Counted from the first letter of the stretch, positions 48,207-61,942 are shown. The stretch is 64,000 bases of DNA from Pelodera strongyloides (GCA_036852015.1 JAANDG010000192.1:173548-237547); one strand, 5' to 3'. The notes: generated by a model from the sequence alone, not told the origin. Numbers and translations: made by a program.

Positions 48207-50260
48207 ATGTATCAATACCTCATTTTGCTAGTATGTTTATCTCTTGCTATTGCTGAACCAATTCGTGGAACAAAATGCGCAAAAAATCAGGTAACTGCCT
48301 TCACATCAGAACACATCAGAAACAAAGATATTGAAAAAAGCATATTATCTTTGCACCATGCATCATGACACCGTCACCAGTGACACCATGACACCATCAC
48401 CACCCTATTTGGGCCTAGTGTAGGCCAGGCTCCGGCCAAGATCATCAGTGATGATATGATGTTGGAGTATATGGGAGACACAACATTTTTAGTGCGTAGA
48501 TGTTAGAAATTTATGCTAGAGACTTTTCCATTCAGGTAATTACCCGACTAACCGTCTATGAGGATGGAGCCCTCGAGGCCGAATGCGGGGCAATTCCGTG
48601 CGGGCTCAGTGGAATGAGGTGAATAACTGAAACTAATATGCATAAATACTTTTTCCGCCATAGCGTAAAATTCCAGTTGACACCCCCTCATTTCTCTCTA
48701 TTTTAAAGTGTTTATTTATATTTAACCTATTTTTTAGATGTATCGAAGACCAAGTCTCATGCCGTGCCGATACTGATGTATTCTCTGGAATGAGATGGGC
48801 GGCCAATGGACAAAGGTGATGATACTAATAATAAAGTGCTAATAAATAAATGGCCCTTTATGGACAGTGTCCCCTTAGGCCTTAGGCTTGTTATTTTTCC
48901 TGCAGAGATAGTGAATAGAGTATAAGGCACCTATTTGACAAATTCCTGATAAAGACTTGCCCAGAATCACTCAATCGTAATTCATATACTTCAAGAAACT
49001 CAAAGACTATACAATTATGCGTTAAATTACTAATGACGAAGTCACTTTTTGGTAACCAATCAATATTTTCTTTTCAGTGTTCTTCTTCGCTGTTGCACCC
49101 TGAAGATCGCTAATAAGATCTACGTGGGCACTGATTTGGTTTCCTCCGGTTCCTACTACGTGGGTGGTCCCGTCGCTGAGAAGGACCTCTACGGACAGGC
49201 TGGTACCGAGTTCGACTTCATTGCCAACGTCCGCACCGAGCAGTCAGTTATCGATTTATCGATTTTTTTCTGGACGTAGTCAGCTCGGATATCAAGCAAG
49301 TTGGATAAGATATCGATTTTCGAAATATTATTGATTGATTTTCCAGGGGAGGCGTTCGCGTCTGGGTCTACCGTATTATGTGCGGAACTGAAGAATCTAC
49401 TGGAGAAGAGAGCAGTGCCACCACCGAACGAGTGCAAACGTTAGAATTAATCAGATTATAATTATTTATTATAAGATTAAGTAGTTAGATCAGGCCGAGT
49501 TATGAACTGAGTTAACAATACCTAGTCTCCTCAGTAAGAAAACGACATTTAATAGTTTATGACTATTAAGATTCTAGATTCTAGCATAGGAACTGCAAGG
49601 TTTACTTTCCGTGAAGTGTAATTCTTTCAAAATGTTTAAGTGATACTTAGAATTTATAATTAGTTTACTTGGATGTAGTTGCGGAACTTTCTTTACGTGA
49701 CCATTATGTTTTTCAGTGACGACCGTACTTCGACCTTCGATAAGAGAAGAGAATATCTGATGAAGTGAGAGATTTCACTAATTTTTACAACTCTTTATTA
49801 TAAATATTCCAATAAACACAATGATTAGTAAAACAAGCAATAGAAAGGGCAACCAGCTTACTGTTCGTCCCTACACTAAAGCCCATGGAATAGATTTATA
49901 AGTATTCCTATTTTTAGCCGTCTAGGAGCCAAGAATGCTCCCGTTGTTTCTGCTGCCGAAAGCAACGATGAGGTAATCTTGCGTCTATATGCAAATTTAA
50001 GGTCAATAGCTGATTAACTGTTGATAAATATTGGAAGATTTTATTTTTAGGAGAAGTTATGCGTTATGCTAATATGGAGATAAATGTTGTGTTCCATTAT
50101 GTACCAGAAATGCACAGAATGCAACCTAATTTGCATATAGTTTAAGGCACATGTTACGCCGCTTTAATAATTAATTATGCAGGAGACCGAAACTGTTTCC
50201 GTCGACATGGATGCGGGGCCATTCAACCCACTGAGGTACCGCCCACCCAGCAAGCACTAA
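48207..50260 (+). CDS. Secreted Wart-like protein without a Hint domain
   Basis: Eight exons: 48207-48290, 48536-48618, 48738-48815, 49078-49242, 49347-49433, 49717-49764, 49918-49972, 50183-50260; 225 residues. A signal peptide (MYQYLILLVCLSLAIA) precedes a Cys-containing domain. It aligns by eye with the Wart domain next door: LTVYEDGALEAECGAIPCG with VLPSGFPVLGCAAPQCFG; VLLRCCTL with LQLQCCRY; YYVGGPV with VYSGGEV; FDFIANV with FDLISNV; VWVYRIMC with LTVTRMNC. The C-terminus is acidic, then FNPLRYRPPSKH. No Hint domain follows. The ATG sits one base after an AG acceptor, as expected for trans-splicing. Exon 5 to exon 6 works only with a GC donor (GT, then GCAAAC). Probably a local duplicate of a Warthog-type gene; the exact family name is inferred. 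Confidence 0.75.
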
Positions 50261-50407
50261 TCACCACACCTACGGTAGTATTGTGTGACTCGGAACAGAA
50301 TTCTACCGTAATCCATCCACACAAATCTCCAATCGATACATTCCAATTCGTCTATCTCAATTACGGACGACGTGTTCAACTAAATTGGAGGACACAACGT
50401 TGTGCTT

Positions 50408-50413
50408 AATAAA
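50408..50413 (+). terminator. Poly(A) signal AATAAA of the Wart-like gene
   Basis: AATAAA about 150 bases after the stop codon at 50260. Confidence 0.6.
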
Positions 50414-50809
50414 TGTATTTATTTTTTTGTAAAATGTTTTGTTTTTGAGCTCCAGTCGACAAACGACAAGTGTTTGGAGTGGTGGAATTTAACCTGACAA
50501 GTAAGAAAAAGCGTTAGAGTGATAACAATACTTGAATTCTTAAATCAACATGTGCTTGGAAATTTGGTTTAGACTTACACATACGTCATTTACCAAACTT
50601 TTTTCTAAAGTTGGAAAAAACCTTTTACACTACAAGAGCTACGTGATGTTCAGTATATTCAAGGCTCCATCGGCGACACATAAAAATCCACGTAGGGGGT
50701 AAACCAAAATGTTTCAGTAGCAAAACAATTTGTTGACAATTTGTGGAACTACGCTGGCACTAGCAGGTAAATTTGCAAACGGATATTATGTATTGTTGTA
50801 TTTTTAAAG

Positions 50810-51271
50810 TTAAATGGAGAGGCCCACGAGAAAAAGAATTTCTTCAATTTACTTGCGCACAATGTCCGGTATCTCAGAAATATTACCATAAAAAGCGCAT
50901 AAATTTGCATCTAGAACTCGCAGAGACATTCTATGCTAAACAGTTCGACCAGGTACCGTAGTCAGTAACACAAAAATTATTTTTTATGGTTTATATCCGT
51001 GCACCTGCCTGCATTCTTTTTCAACGTAATAATGTTCTAGAGAATATAGATCATTACTACAATTATAACGAGGCGTTTCCAACACAGGAATGCCCTAAAA
51101 GCGCGAAAATTGATCCTGACAACGGTACCTGACCGAACTGTTTGCCGGAGAATAACTCTGTGAGTTCCAGGCTTCAAACAATGCGGTTCTCACAGTAATA
51201 TTTCTGAAATTCCGGACATTCTGTGCAAGTAAATTGAGGAAAACGTTATTCTCATGGGCCTCTCCCTTTAA
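50810..51271. mobile_element. TTAA MITE, AGGGAGAGGCC family, copy 4
   Basis: TTAA 50810-50813 then ATGGAGAGGCCCACGAG; right end CTCATGGGCCTCTCCCT and TTAA 51268-51271. Internal palindrome as in copies 1 and 2. Confidence 0.85.
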
Positions 51272-53289
51272 AGTTACAAGTTTCTTTTGTTACCGTTAAA
51301 GGGGATATTAAAAATGTCGGAACAAATTGAACAATGCCAGTTTATATGCTGCAAAAAAAAATAGCTTACTAGCATTATATCAATCACTTCTATTGCGTAG
51401 ATACATATTCACGTATGAGTTATGGTATTCTAGTGCCTCGGCCCTTTCCGATATTTTAATGTCAATCCTGGATCTCTAAGTAACTTTTCTTCCCTTTCCC
51501 CCCAAAATTCCCTGGGGAAAATCTCGGTCCCTCACTTTTAAGCAATCTACACCCTTTTTACGAAACACAGTGGAATAGCTGATATATCTGATTCCGAATC
51601 TAGTACTTCTCCACCGACTACTTATTGCCTTTATTTATTGAGCATTAGAATGGATCCACAAATATGCCTTAGAGTAATTGCCACCTATTTAGTTGGGAAT
51701 ATTTATGTGTAGTCGGCATACCTCCAACTCAGTAATTGATGACTTACTTATAAGAAAATGCCTAAAAATTTGTTCAATTATTTTATTTTATTCAATTATC
51801 ATTATTATTCACTTCACGAAATAATTGAAGTGAACTTCACATGGAATAAACTTCGACTATCGTAAATGTAAATCCAGCAGTAAAAGCGCCTACGGAGTGT
51901 TGCAGGGAAAAAACTGATATACTGATATACAACTTGCAAAAAGAAACGCAATAAATGAATGAGCAAAGCTTTTCTGAATATTTTCTCCGTCTACATTTTA
52001 TCTTTGACTACAACCAACGTAATAATGTTGAATTCTGTTCATTAACTGGTCATCTCAGGGTCCACTCTGTCCCACATACAAATTCGTGTGTTAGTTTGAG
52101 TTGGGGCCGTGGGCTCTCGCTTCAAGAACGTAATTAGGATGCAGTCGTAGTCGTCTTTTCTCTTTTCTTCACGACCACGGTCCAGTTGCTTTATTCCACA
52201 TTTTGCACTTCGTAGCCGCACTGTTCTTTTCTCTACATCGGATTTCCCGAAACCCTTAGTTAATGCCCTAAAGGTGTTAAGAATGTAAGAACACAAGGTT
52301 TCTTTCGTTCTAGTTCATCCTAGAACTTCTTACACCTTTTTGATGAAATTTAAGACAATTTGTTTTTAGTTTTCTTTTATTACTTATGCGTAATAATGCT
52401 CTGGAAACTAATGAAAATTTTGAAACATTTAGGTAACTGAACGCGTAGCTACATAAAAGTGCTATCCTTTTACGTACTTTGCGCTTCCTTAGGTTTGAAC
52501 AAGCTACATACAAAATATCTAAATATTATTAGCTTCCAATTTACATATTTACATTTGGCCGAAAAATTAATTAAAGTATACACTCAAGTTGTATTCTTTC
52601 TTTACGCGCTAGTTACCATTCATAACTCACTTTGTATTCCAGGAAAAAAATCGTAGCATACACATCTTTGCTTTTCTCACACTAATTTGATATCGGATTT
52701 TGGGAGGAGTTGATCTTGTACATAAAAGGCATCCTGGCAAATTATAGCTAAGGTATTTTTTCCGGAAAAGAATCGCAAAACGAAGTCCTAATAAGAAACT
52801 TTCATCGAATTCTTTTTCATAAATTCACCGAAAAAGTTTCCGAAATGCACACCAGAACATAAGGTTTGGGTACTTACGCCGAAAGTTTAACATCCATCGC
52901 CCGAAAGACCAAAAGCTACTATTTCGCAGATTTTTCGCAAAACATAAATAAACAAAGAAAGATGGGTGTTAAAAAATAAAGGGTGAAGTATAGTGTGTGG
53001 ATAGAATAAGATTTAGACAAAGTGTTTTAGCCGTGGTTGATTCCCTGGGGAATCGGCTTAGGGAGAAACGAGCAAGTAAGGATCAATTCTTCGGCTAATA
53101 TTTCGTGAACTGTACCATGTACCACACTTCGAACTCTAGCGCTTTGCTTACTATGTACGGTTAGGCACCGAGCCATTAGAGCACTTAAAGGATCGCAGTC
53201 ACTACAAATTCGTATTTTTTATTCGCTTTTCATTAAATATTCAAACATGCGAAGAAAACTACGATTCCAGCACCAAAGTACGGCAAAAC

Positions 53290-53511
53290 GAACTCAGGGA
53301 GAGAAATCCATGTGTATGAGTTTTACTAGTATACCGTAGTTTATAATTGCCCGTATAGAGTTTCATAATAAATACCCTGCAGTGATAAACCACGCGCCAG
53401 GTGTAACACTGCAGGCTTTTCACTCTCCAAGTACCCCTGGCAATTGCATATATGCACCGGCGACGGTCATTTACCAAAACCCATTTTTCATTGATTTCTC
53501 TCCCTGAGTTC
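53290..53511. mobile_element. 222-bp foldback MITE
   Basis: GAACTCAGGGAGAGAAATC at the left is the exact complement of GATTTCTCTCCCTGAGTTC at the right. A second inverted pair (CCTGCAGTG / CACTGCAGG) sits inside. No target duplication was identified. Confidence 0.7.
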
Positions 53512-54152
53512 TTTTTTATGTGGCTTTTTACTGGCTGCATATTGTTTTATAAATCTTCTTGCATCTAATAAAAATCGACAAAAAAATTTGAATTTGAAGT
53601 GACTGCCTTCCTTTAAATACTTACTTGATATTTTTATTGTACTTTATTCCGTTTTTTTGATGTTGACATGTCTTTCTTAGATTTTATTCCAACTTTTTGT
53701 GTTTAATGTAAGACTTACCTAAAAAGTCTTCACATGTGACATGGGACTTGATTTATATCCCTTTTTCATTACTTGGTTTGTTTTTCTTTTGGTTTCCAAG
53801 AAGATCATAGTCTTTTCAACTCATACTACACTACACATTTAGTACTGAAGTTTATACATAGTAATTGTAGTGTTTTTATGGTAAAGCTGCTAAATTGCGT
53901 GACTATGTCTGCACTTGAAGGAGCGGCACAACTTAAAACACACATGTGACATTATGGATATAATAAAACTTTGGTCAGATTTGGTTCCGCACTAGCCATG
54001 ACTTAGTATTTTCTGATGAATTTATGCATTCTTTATATTTAGTACACAATATTCCGAAACATTTACCTACCTCGTCTGAAACATATACTTCTATAATTAT
54101 CCCACTAGGTTCTGTCTGCGAAACCCGTTCATCCGTATGCAATTTTCACACC

Positions 54153-54153
54153 G

Positions 54154-54184
<31 letters not shown>

Positions 54185-54235
54185 CTCTCTCTCTCTCTAT
54201 CTCTCTCTCTTTCTCTCTCTCTTTTTTCTCTCTCT
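54153..54235. repeat. (CT)n microsatellite
   Basis: Nearly pure CT dinucleotides with T-rich interruptions. Confidence 0.9.
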
Positions 54236-55385
54236 ATGAATCTCCTTATTTGGCCACTTCTATGGCCAGATCCCCTTCTTTCACGTCTTACTTCATGAAT
54301 ATATTCACACTCGTCATCTTGTCAAGTGTCTAGGTTCTCCACATCCTCACACTCTTTTCCATGACATTTTTTCTGTGGTCTCTGTGATCTCCAGATCTTC
54401 AACACTATTTTGATGACATTTTTTCTGTGACAGCTTATTTCTTCGGAGAGAGCGATATAACACACTTCTGATGTCTTTCTCTCTTCTGGCCGCAACGTCG
54501 ATAGGAGCATAGGGTAATAAGGGCTATAATGCAATCAGTATCCCACACGAATTCTAGATGCTTGCTAGATTCATGATAAAGACATTTCTAGATATATAGA
54601 TGTTTGCCGAAGTCATCCTAGCTGCATGCTAAATACTAAGTAATAGTTCAAGTTTTTGCACAAATTCGCGAAATTACAAACAAATAAAGCACACTCATTC
54701 TTCATACAAAAATTAGTTTCGTCGTTTTGAAACTGATGCAGGAGAGCAGCATTCTCTTGTATTATATGCAAATTGTGCTCTCTTCTACTCTTCTGTTTCG
54801 ACAATGCTGACAAGGGTATACGTATAGAAATTTGGAAATTCATTTGTACAGCATAAGTTTCGCAAACCACGTGCGATACCATTTTAAACACTCGACGTAA
54901 TTATTGTTGATCTATGACTTGATATCTGGCTCAAATTGCCTGTTCCTGTTTTTGGTTATTCTGAAACCATATTCACTGAACACTCATTATTTGTAATGAG
55001 TTTTGCCCTCAACGGCAGCATTTTCGCAAAAATAGAACCGATTTTCTACTTATAGTGTCATTACCAGACGGTTATTACCAAATAGCTTTGAACTTTTTTT
55101 TAGAAATAGTTATCCCGTAGTTTGGAGTTTGGACAGCTATTCAGTTATGATTTATTATTGAGCGGAAACTAATAGTTTAGCAGAAACATCGCGTGTATGA
55201 AATTATTTTACAATTTTTCAAGATTATTGCCTAATGTTTTTTTTCATTGTTTCAAATATATTATTTCTTATTCAACATATGCCGTTGGGTTGTATTATTG
55301 TATTATTGCATCTTTAGGCTAATAAGCCGTCGTTCTACAATTCAACCCTTATTTGCATACTCTGGTCCTGGTCCTCAGGCCCTCA

Positions 55386-55546
55386 GGCGCGCACCGCGGA
55401 AATTCGTTGCCGCGTCCGCGGGAAAAGATTGCAAATTTGTATTGAAAAATTCGAGACACAGAGAAACCTCTTTTCTGCGTCTCCGCCTTTCCCATGTTAA
55501 AAGGCCCTTTCCGCGAATGCGGTTACGCATTTCCGCGCTGCGCGCC
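55386..55546. mobile_element. GC-rich foldback MITE, ~161 bp
   Basis: GGCGCGCACCGCGGAAATTC at the left pairs with GCATTTCCGCGCTGCGCGCC at the right, continuing with CCGCGTCCGCGGGAAA against TTTCCGCGAATGCGG. It stands out strongly from the AT-rich surroundings. Confidence 0.7.
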
Positions 55547-55734
55547 TAAGAACGTAGTCGCGTGTAAAAAACCACTCTCAGGATTAGTTTTTTAACAAAA
55601 AAAATTATAGGCATAAAGATGATATTAGTGTGTGTTTTGGCTTCATTGTCTATTGAAGGATTATATCCTCTCTGTCATAGCATGCAATTCATCTCATTAT
55701 TTTCCTCATCTTTTCATTTTTCTCTTCACGATCC

Positions 55735-55800
55735 TCTCTCTCTCTCTCCCTCCCTCCCTCCGCCTCTCCCACTCTCTCAAATCATCCCATTTCCCATCCC
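55735..55800. repeat. Pyrimidine-rich microsatellite
   Basis: Imperfect CT/CCT tract on the plus strand. Confidence 0.8.
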
Positions 55801-57182
55801 TCTCTTTCCCAATCATCCCTCAGTCATCCTCCTAAATCCTAATCCTCCTCTTTATTTTCCCCCATTCTCTTATTTTTCCTTTCCCCATCGTCCGTTGTCC
55901 ATTACACAGTGAAATCTAATGTTTTCCGACTCATTTCCATGCTTTTTCCGCAAATTTTATATCAACAAACACGTGCTTTTATGTGGCTCAAAGTAATATT
56001 CTTTTCGCCATTACTTTTGTGATTTAAAAAGTTGTTCGTTTTGTGTTTAAAACGTATTTTGGGACAGTATGATGTATCATCCTCGATATGTTCATAAATA
56101 TAAAATCTAATACCTATCGGAATAAAAAGACGAACTTGGAATGTCTGCAACTTTTTAAAGAAAAATTGTCTTCCATTTTACTATTTTAAATAATCCAAAA
56201 TCTTCTTCAATTTTGATATTTAGGAAAAAGTCTGAAAGAGAGGGTCGGAATGATAGATTTGTTGTTCCAACAACGTTTTCCCAGACAAATTAGCGAAGAG
56301 AAATCTTTGCAAAAAATAGTTTCATATGTTGAATTTCTCAATGTAAGACGACGAGGACTTATGATGTAGTACAAAAAGTATGTAAAACACAAACCCGACG
56401 GAGTTACAATAAATGAACCATTTATCATTATTTTACAAGGTAAGTAGAGTCTAAACTTGACACTCGGCTAATTGCTAATAATAATAATGGTGATATGCTA
56501 TTAATTGCTTCAAATTTTCTGTTATTTGGTTTCCTCCACCTAACAATAACTAATAGCTTTTATTGTAGCTGAATTTTAATAATAATTAATTCATATTGTT
56601 GATAATAAGTGATCTTACACTATTTTTATCGTCTTTATTTACTTTTCGTTATCAATATTGGTAGATTCATATTATTGTACTTTATTGCATGTGGTATTTC
56701 TAATCTATTTTCTTCGTTGCTCTATTATTTTAAGACCCGCATATATCTACGCATTTGAAAAATTTTGTTAAAAATTTCAAGTGGGAAGCCCTACTGAGAA
56801 TCTTCAATATTTATATTTATTCACCACAGCCACAGTTTAAAAAATAAGACTACATGATGAACTTTGAATGTTGAAAAGACAGATGAACTAACTATAAGAC
56901 TATAAGTGATGCTTATGAATGACCTATGGGAACTCCGGATTGTTTCATGAAAGCTTAAGAATTATCGAAAACTTTTTTTTTTACGCTTTCTTTTACCTGA
57001 TGATTGTTGGATTATTTATATTTCTGTACTATTATTTATGTTTTGATAAATTTTATTTACGTATCGACCTTATTGTATTCTTTGGTAATTACGTGACCCG
57101 ACTTACTAATAAATAATAAAATGAAAAAAAAAAACGTTTTATTTTATTTTAGGAGGCGTCCCTCCTGAATGAGTGCCCGCGA

Positions 57183-60100
57183 ATGGACTCCCTTCCAGGT
57201 TAGCATTACTTTATTAATTTTTTTTTTTAATTTTATTTATTTAGACGATGTTGGATTTCACACTTTGTAGTTTCGTTCTTGTATGTTAATCTGTTCTATT
57301 TGCCCTACGCCTACGCATATTCAAAATAACATACAATGCACATTCAACCTGCAACTCTATAATGATGTGCTGTGAAAAAGATGCGCGCTGCGCGCCGGGT
57401 ATCCGCCCGCCTGGCGCAGAATGCGCGTGTGCGAAGTGCCCTGCTCAATTTGGCGCAAGTATAATAAACTGAGATATTGAGTTTCTCTTTAATTTCTATT
57501 ATAAATGAAATTTTAGATGAGGAAAAGGTGCGTCAAGTCCTTCGAGAACTACGGAAAAGGGAGAGCAGTGAGGTGATTCTTTTTCCTTTTCGTTCCTTAG
57601 TTGCTTACCTATTTGGAGTGCAAAAAAGTAGTGTTACACAGTTTGGTTAGCACTTCATATTGTGTGTTATGTTTGATACTCACATATGTCCTTCTATCAA
57701 GATAAACTACATTCTTGGAGAAATTCTTAGAATCAACAGATGTACATCCGATATCTACTTTTTACGACCAAGGTTATCGAATTAGCACACAAATTACATA
57801 AAAATATGTACCCATCCTTCGTTGTGCTTGATACATTCAAAAAGGCTATCAGTAGGTATTCCCATTATATCCCACAAATATGCATATTCCCCCGAATTAT
57901 TATGTAAATGGATTGAACAAATTAAAATTCCATTAATATCCTTTTACCAAGCGCCCATCATACATATTCCTATCATACTATGCGTCTCTACCCCTTACCT
58001 CATGCCAACTCGTTAATTAACACCCCGGATATGATCATACTAACACAGTTTGTTTTTGTCTCTAATCCCTCCCTCACAACCGTACTATCTAATATCTAAA
58101 TTGCATAACGTATATAGGCATATAGCTACCCATCCAACATAGGGAGCTAGAGCTAGGTTACACATATAATACATACATCCTTTCATATTCTATACATTCT
58201 CTAGTTTATTAATATAAACTAGTTTATTTTTGTATTTAATAATTTCGCATTAATACATAATTCATAGAATACCACCGGGGCATCATACTGACGATGGCCC
58301 CTAGCCCCGGTGGCTAAATCCTCGTCTATGACTTCTTATGGGTCGAAACGAGGTGACTCTCCTATATTTACTACTCCATTATTTTTTTACTTTACCTTTC
58401 TATTCTATATAAATTCAAATTGATAATTAATGCAACTATTTCTTTTTTATAACTTTTCATTTTGTACCTTTAAATTGAGTGAGCTGACTTTTTCGTGGAC
58501 TTTTCAATACCAAGATGAAACAGTCATCATTTGTCTTTCGCTGTTTGGTATTTATTTATTAAAGCGAAATACCGGCCGGTTTTTGAAACGCACTGCGTAC
58601 ACCTGCTTTCTTATGCAGCATATGCAAATGAGCAAAAATTAGAATAAAAACTAGACCCCAATAGACCCCACGTTGCATAAATGCATAGGAATGCCAAGTA
58701 CTTGAGATGCGTTTCAAAAACCGGCCGGTATTTCGCTTTAAATAACACAAGGTTGACAAGGTGCGCGCCAAACCAAAAGATATTTTCAATTGATTCGTAC
58801 CTATTCCTTGTTCCAGGAAGTAGTGGGCGATATCCTACGTCTTCAGCGAGTTCTCGAAGATCCGCGCTTTATAACACATGTTCACTCATTGGTATGTACG
58901 TAATCATATATGTCTTATTTATATGTATAATAACTTTTGACGATCGTGCTTCGTTATACAAAGTTGGTTCAAGACAGTATTCAACTTGTTCTGCGGAGGT
59001 TCTAAGCATAGTAAACGGCGAGTTCACGATAAACATGGTATTATAGTTTAAGATAACGAATGAAATGTCTTCTATAAAATTTTCGTGTTTCCGTTTTTCT
59101 GTGTAATCAGCGGACTATCGTGTTGCTTGATATAAACATAGGTAGATTTAAGTACTTGGCTCATAATTTCTGTGAAGTAGTCATAATACATAACTCATAT
59201 CCGTTGTATTAATTCAGCAGTCCAAAAGCTCCACTCATCTACGTACGGAACCGTTGTCCAAGGATACCAAAGAACCAAAAACTAGCTCTAATAATACAGG
59301 TTAGTTTGAGATTACCGTGTATTTCAGGCACGGGACCCGCGCGGAGTTCAAATCTCTTGTGAATACGGGTCTAGCCTTAAATTTTTTATGAAAATAGTTA
59401 TTATTCTTAGAATAGCCAAAACCAAAATATAAATTATATTATTTTTTCACATGCATTATGAGGACATGCCACCCTAGACCCTAGATATTCGTTTGTATTA
59501 ATCAAACAAATTACAGTATGCTTGGCGAACTTGATTTCTGCTTACTTTGATATTTTAAACAGTTACTATAGCTTCAACCGCTTCTACCTTATTGTACGGT
59601 GCTCCTATAAAAGGCTTCTGGCTACACTGAAATAATTAAACACTCAGTTTCGTTTTCAGGTGCCGTCCATCGCGGTTCTATACGAAATTTAAAACGCGAT
59701 GATGAGGCTTCGCTATGTGGACAATTGAAGTCAAATCAAGTAATTGATATTCTTCTCCCTCAATTTTTATGATTTAATTTAGGGGAGGGGGGAAATTTTC
59801 GAAAAACAAGCTACGAAAAGGCTAAAGACTTTCACCTGCAAAAAAGATTGCTTTGTCGTGTATTTTTCGCTATGTTAACGCAATGTTTCAGCTTGAACGT
59901 TTAACCTAGTCATATCTTACAAGTTGCTTTTTCATTCGATGCCAGTATAATGTACATATAGATAAGACAAAAAATAAAGGTCTACGGTTCTATTTCCATT
60001 ATTTCTTACCGTATCATAGCATAATTAGCTAATTACCGCTTAGATGATGATACCATTATTGATTGATTAGGGGGTACCCATAATTGATTGATAATTATTC

Positions 60101-60213
60101 CAGAAATTATTAATGGTCGAACTTGACCCTTCAATCCTGGTGCCCACAGTACTAGAGACCTGCGAAGAGAAGCCCCGACTTTTGGTGGTTGGACCCAGGA
60201 ATATCAAATCACT
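57183..60213 (+). CDS. Unrecognised multi-exon gene, 5' portion
   Basis: Six exons join in phase: 57183-57198, 57517-57572, 58817-58891, 59218-59299, 59660-59739, 60104-60213 (139 codons). The first ATG follows a TTTTATTTTAG acceptor by 30 bases, consistent with trans-splicing. The start, MDSLPDEEKVRQVLRELRKR, then VVGDILRLQRVLEDPRFITH, is amphipathic and helical and faintly recalls an L27 domain, but I cannot confirm it. A polar, disordered-looking middle (SKDTKEPKTSSNNT) leads to LMVELDPSILVPTVLE and PRLLVVGPRNIKS. A further exon at about 60478-60604 (FRAPFASYDDAELLKEKYRC) looks coding but does not fit the phase I obtain, so the 3' structure is unresolved. Confidence 0.55.
58559..58741. mobile_element. 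TTAA MITE, AGCGAAAT family, copy 2
   Basis: TTAA then AGCGAAATACCGGCCGGTTT; right end AAACCGGCCGGTATTTCGCT in complement order, then TTAA 58738-58741. 183 bp, in an intron of the unrecognised gene at 57183-60213. It contains ATGCAGCATATGCAAATG and TTGCATAAATGCATAGGA internally. Confidence 0.85.
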
Positions 60214-60477
60214 GTCAGTTTTATTACTTTATTCCATTCTTTGTTTATTAAATCGTTCCTATTTTACTGAAACCTTATTGTTATTAATCTTGAAGTGCTA
60301 AATTTCTTGCGATATTTCGCGAGCTGTGGTAAATACCCGGTAAGACATATATCCCATTATCCGAGCAGTTGTATCTATATCAGCTTTTACAATCTCTTCC
60401 TATTGTATAATTTATTCTGGTATTTTTTTTTTTGAAATATTTATATTATATTTAAACGAACACTGCCCCTCATCTAG

Positions 60478-60604
60478 GTAAAACACCTAAACCCTTTCGC
60501 GCTCCTTTCGCTTCTTATGATGATGCAGAATTGCTCAAGGAAAAATATAGATGCCTTTTGAAAGGGCCGGCTGGGGACCTCCGCGATAACCTTATTTTAA
60601 CTGG
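60478..60604 (+). CDS. Possible additional exon of the 57183 gene
   Basis: Acceptor CATCTAG at 60471-60477, donor GTATTT at 60605. Read in phase 1 it encodes GKTPKPFRAPFASYDDAELL and KEKYRCLLKGPAGDLRDN with no stop. Joining it to 60213 directly gives a stop, so an intermediate exon or another donor is needed. Confidence 0.3.
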
Positions 60605-60615
60605 GTATTTGAAGC

Positions 60616-60800
60616 TCTCTCTCTCTCTATCTCCATCTCTCCCCTCTCTATCTCTATCTATCTCTTTATCGTCTTCTTCCCACCATAACCCCCACTTATT
60701 TCTATTCTTATGTATTTCTCTTTTTCTCTTTTTCTCTTTTTCTCTTTTTCTCTTTTTCTCTTCCTTCTCTCTCGCACTTTCTTTCCCTCCCTCCCTCTCT
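60616..60800. repeat. Pyrimidine microsatellites including (TCTCTTTT)n
   Basis: CT-rich tract at about 60616-60665, then TTTTTCTC repeats at about 60715-60765. Confidence 0.85.
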
Positions 60801-61710
60801 ACCGTCTCTAAGGGTTAACACTCTCCCGTCCACTCTCTCATAACAGCGCAACAATTACTTCGTTAGTGTAGGGAAAAGTCGGGGCGTTTAGCGACTCCGG
60901 GACAAATCAGGAGGTTTTCCCAAAAATTCAGCAAAAATACTTAATATACTCCTGTTTCATTATTTTGTGGCCAATATTGTTTATTGTGTGAAACGCTATC
61001 AATACTCATTCTCACTATCAGCCATAACATAAATATATGCACAAACTAATACAGTAAGTAGGTTCAAATGATATCCTGACTATTCCTGAATAAGGGCGTT
61101 GGGCCCATCCTAGTTTTCTCATAGTACAACAACGTGAAAAGTAGGTACTCGTTTGTTAGAATCTCGGTAAGTATCTCAGCGTGGGAGATTCTTGAATTCT
61201 TTATCAACTTCTACTGCAGACTACGTGTTTTGCTAATACTTTTTTCCAAACTACTTTGTATTCGTTAATTGTCGAACTATAGACTGATTGTTATCTTGGC
61301 ACTACTAATTTATAGCACAAATAAAATCTCATAGTTCAAAAACTTTTATGTGCACGTACGCCTCATATATTCTTCTTTTTTTTCGTGCGAATGGCTATGG
61401 GGTAAAACTAGGGGGTAAAACACCTCGAAATATAGATTTCTTGATTAGAAAACTTGATGAAACTCTTGCTCATTGCGAAGATATGACATGCTAATTTGAT
61501 CCACTTTATGTACTTCATGCAGGTTGGGGAGCTGAGTAATCATCATAGAACGATATTTTTCTGAAAACCGGTCGCAAAATGGGGCTTATTGGACGGTACA
61601 CCCAGAGACCTCATTGGACATTCTTTGCCACCATTGCACAGTCTTAAACACCATTTGTCATTTTTGCAGCAATCTTGCACGCCGCGGTAAATTCCCTTTT
61701 TTTGCCACTA

Positions 61711-61713
<3 letters not shown>

Positions 61714-61766
<53 letters not shown>
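61714..61766. repeat. T53 homopolymer
   Basis: Unbroken T run on the plus strand. It could be the reverse-complemented poly(A) tail of a retroposed sequence, but no gene-like body is evident beside it. Confidence 0.9.
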
Positions 61767-61769
<3 letters not shown>

Positions 61770-61888
61770 TCGGCCTGGAAGAATCAATTGCCTCAATTGC
61801 CATTCGGGCTTTTCGCAGAAAAAGGCACACACTGCTTCCTCTCACTGATTTGTGGTTTCAGCATCGTACTTTTGAGAATTTGTTAGGG

Positions 61889-61904
61889 AGAGAGAGAGAG
61901 AGAG

Positions 61905-61942
<38 letters not shown>

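Larger units (their letters stand above)
50414..57152. other. Gene-poor interval with MITEs and microsatellites
   Basis: No exon is supported here. Contents are a TTAA MITE (50810-51271), a foldback (53290-53511), a (CT)n tract (54153-54235), a GC-rich foldback (55386-55546) and a pyrimidine tract (55735-55800). The rest is AT-rich. Confidence 0.5.

Noticed and set aside
61644..61886. Open frames with poly-Phe or poly-Lys
   Set aside because: They are translations of the T53 tract.
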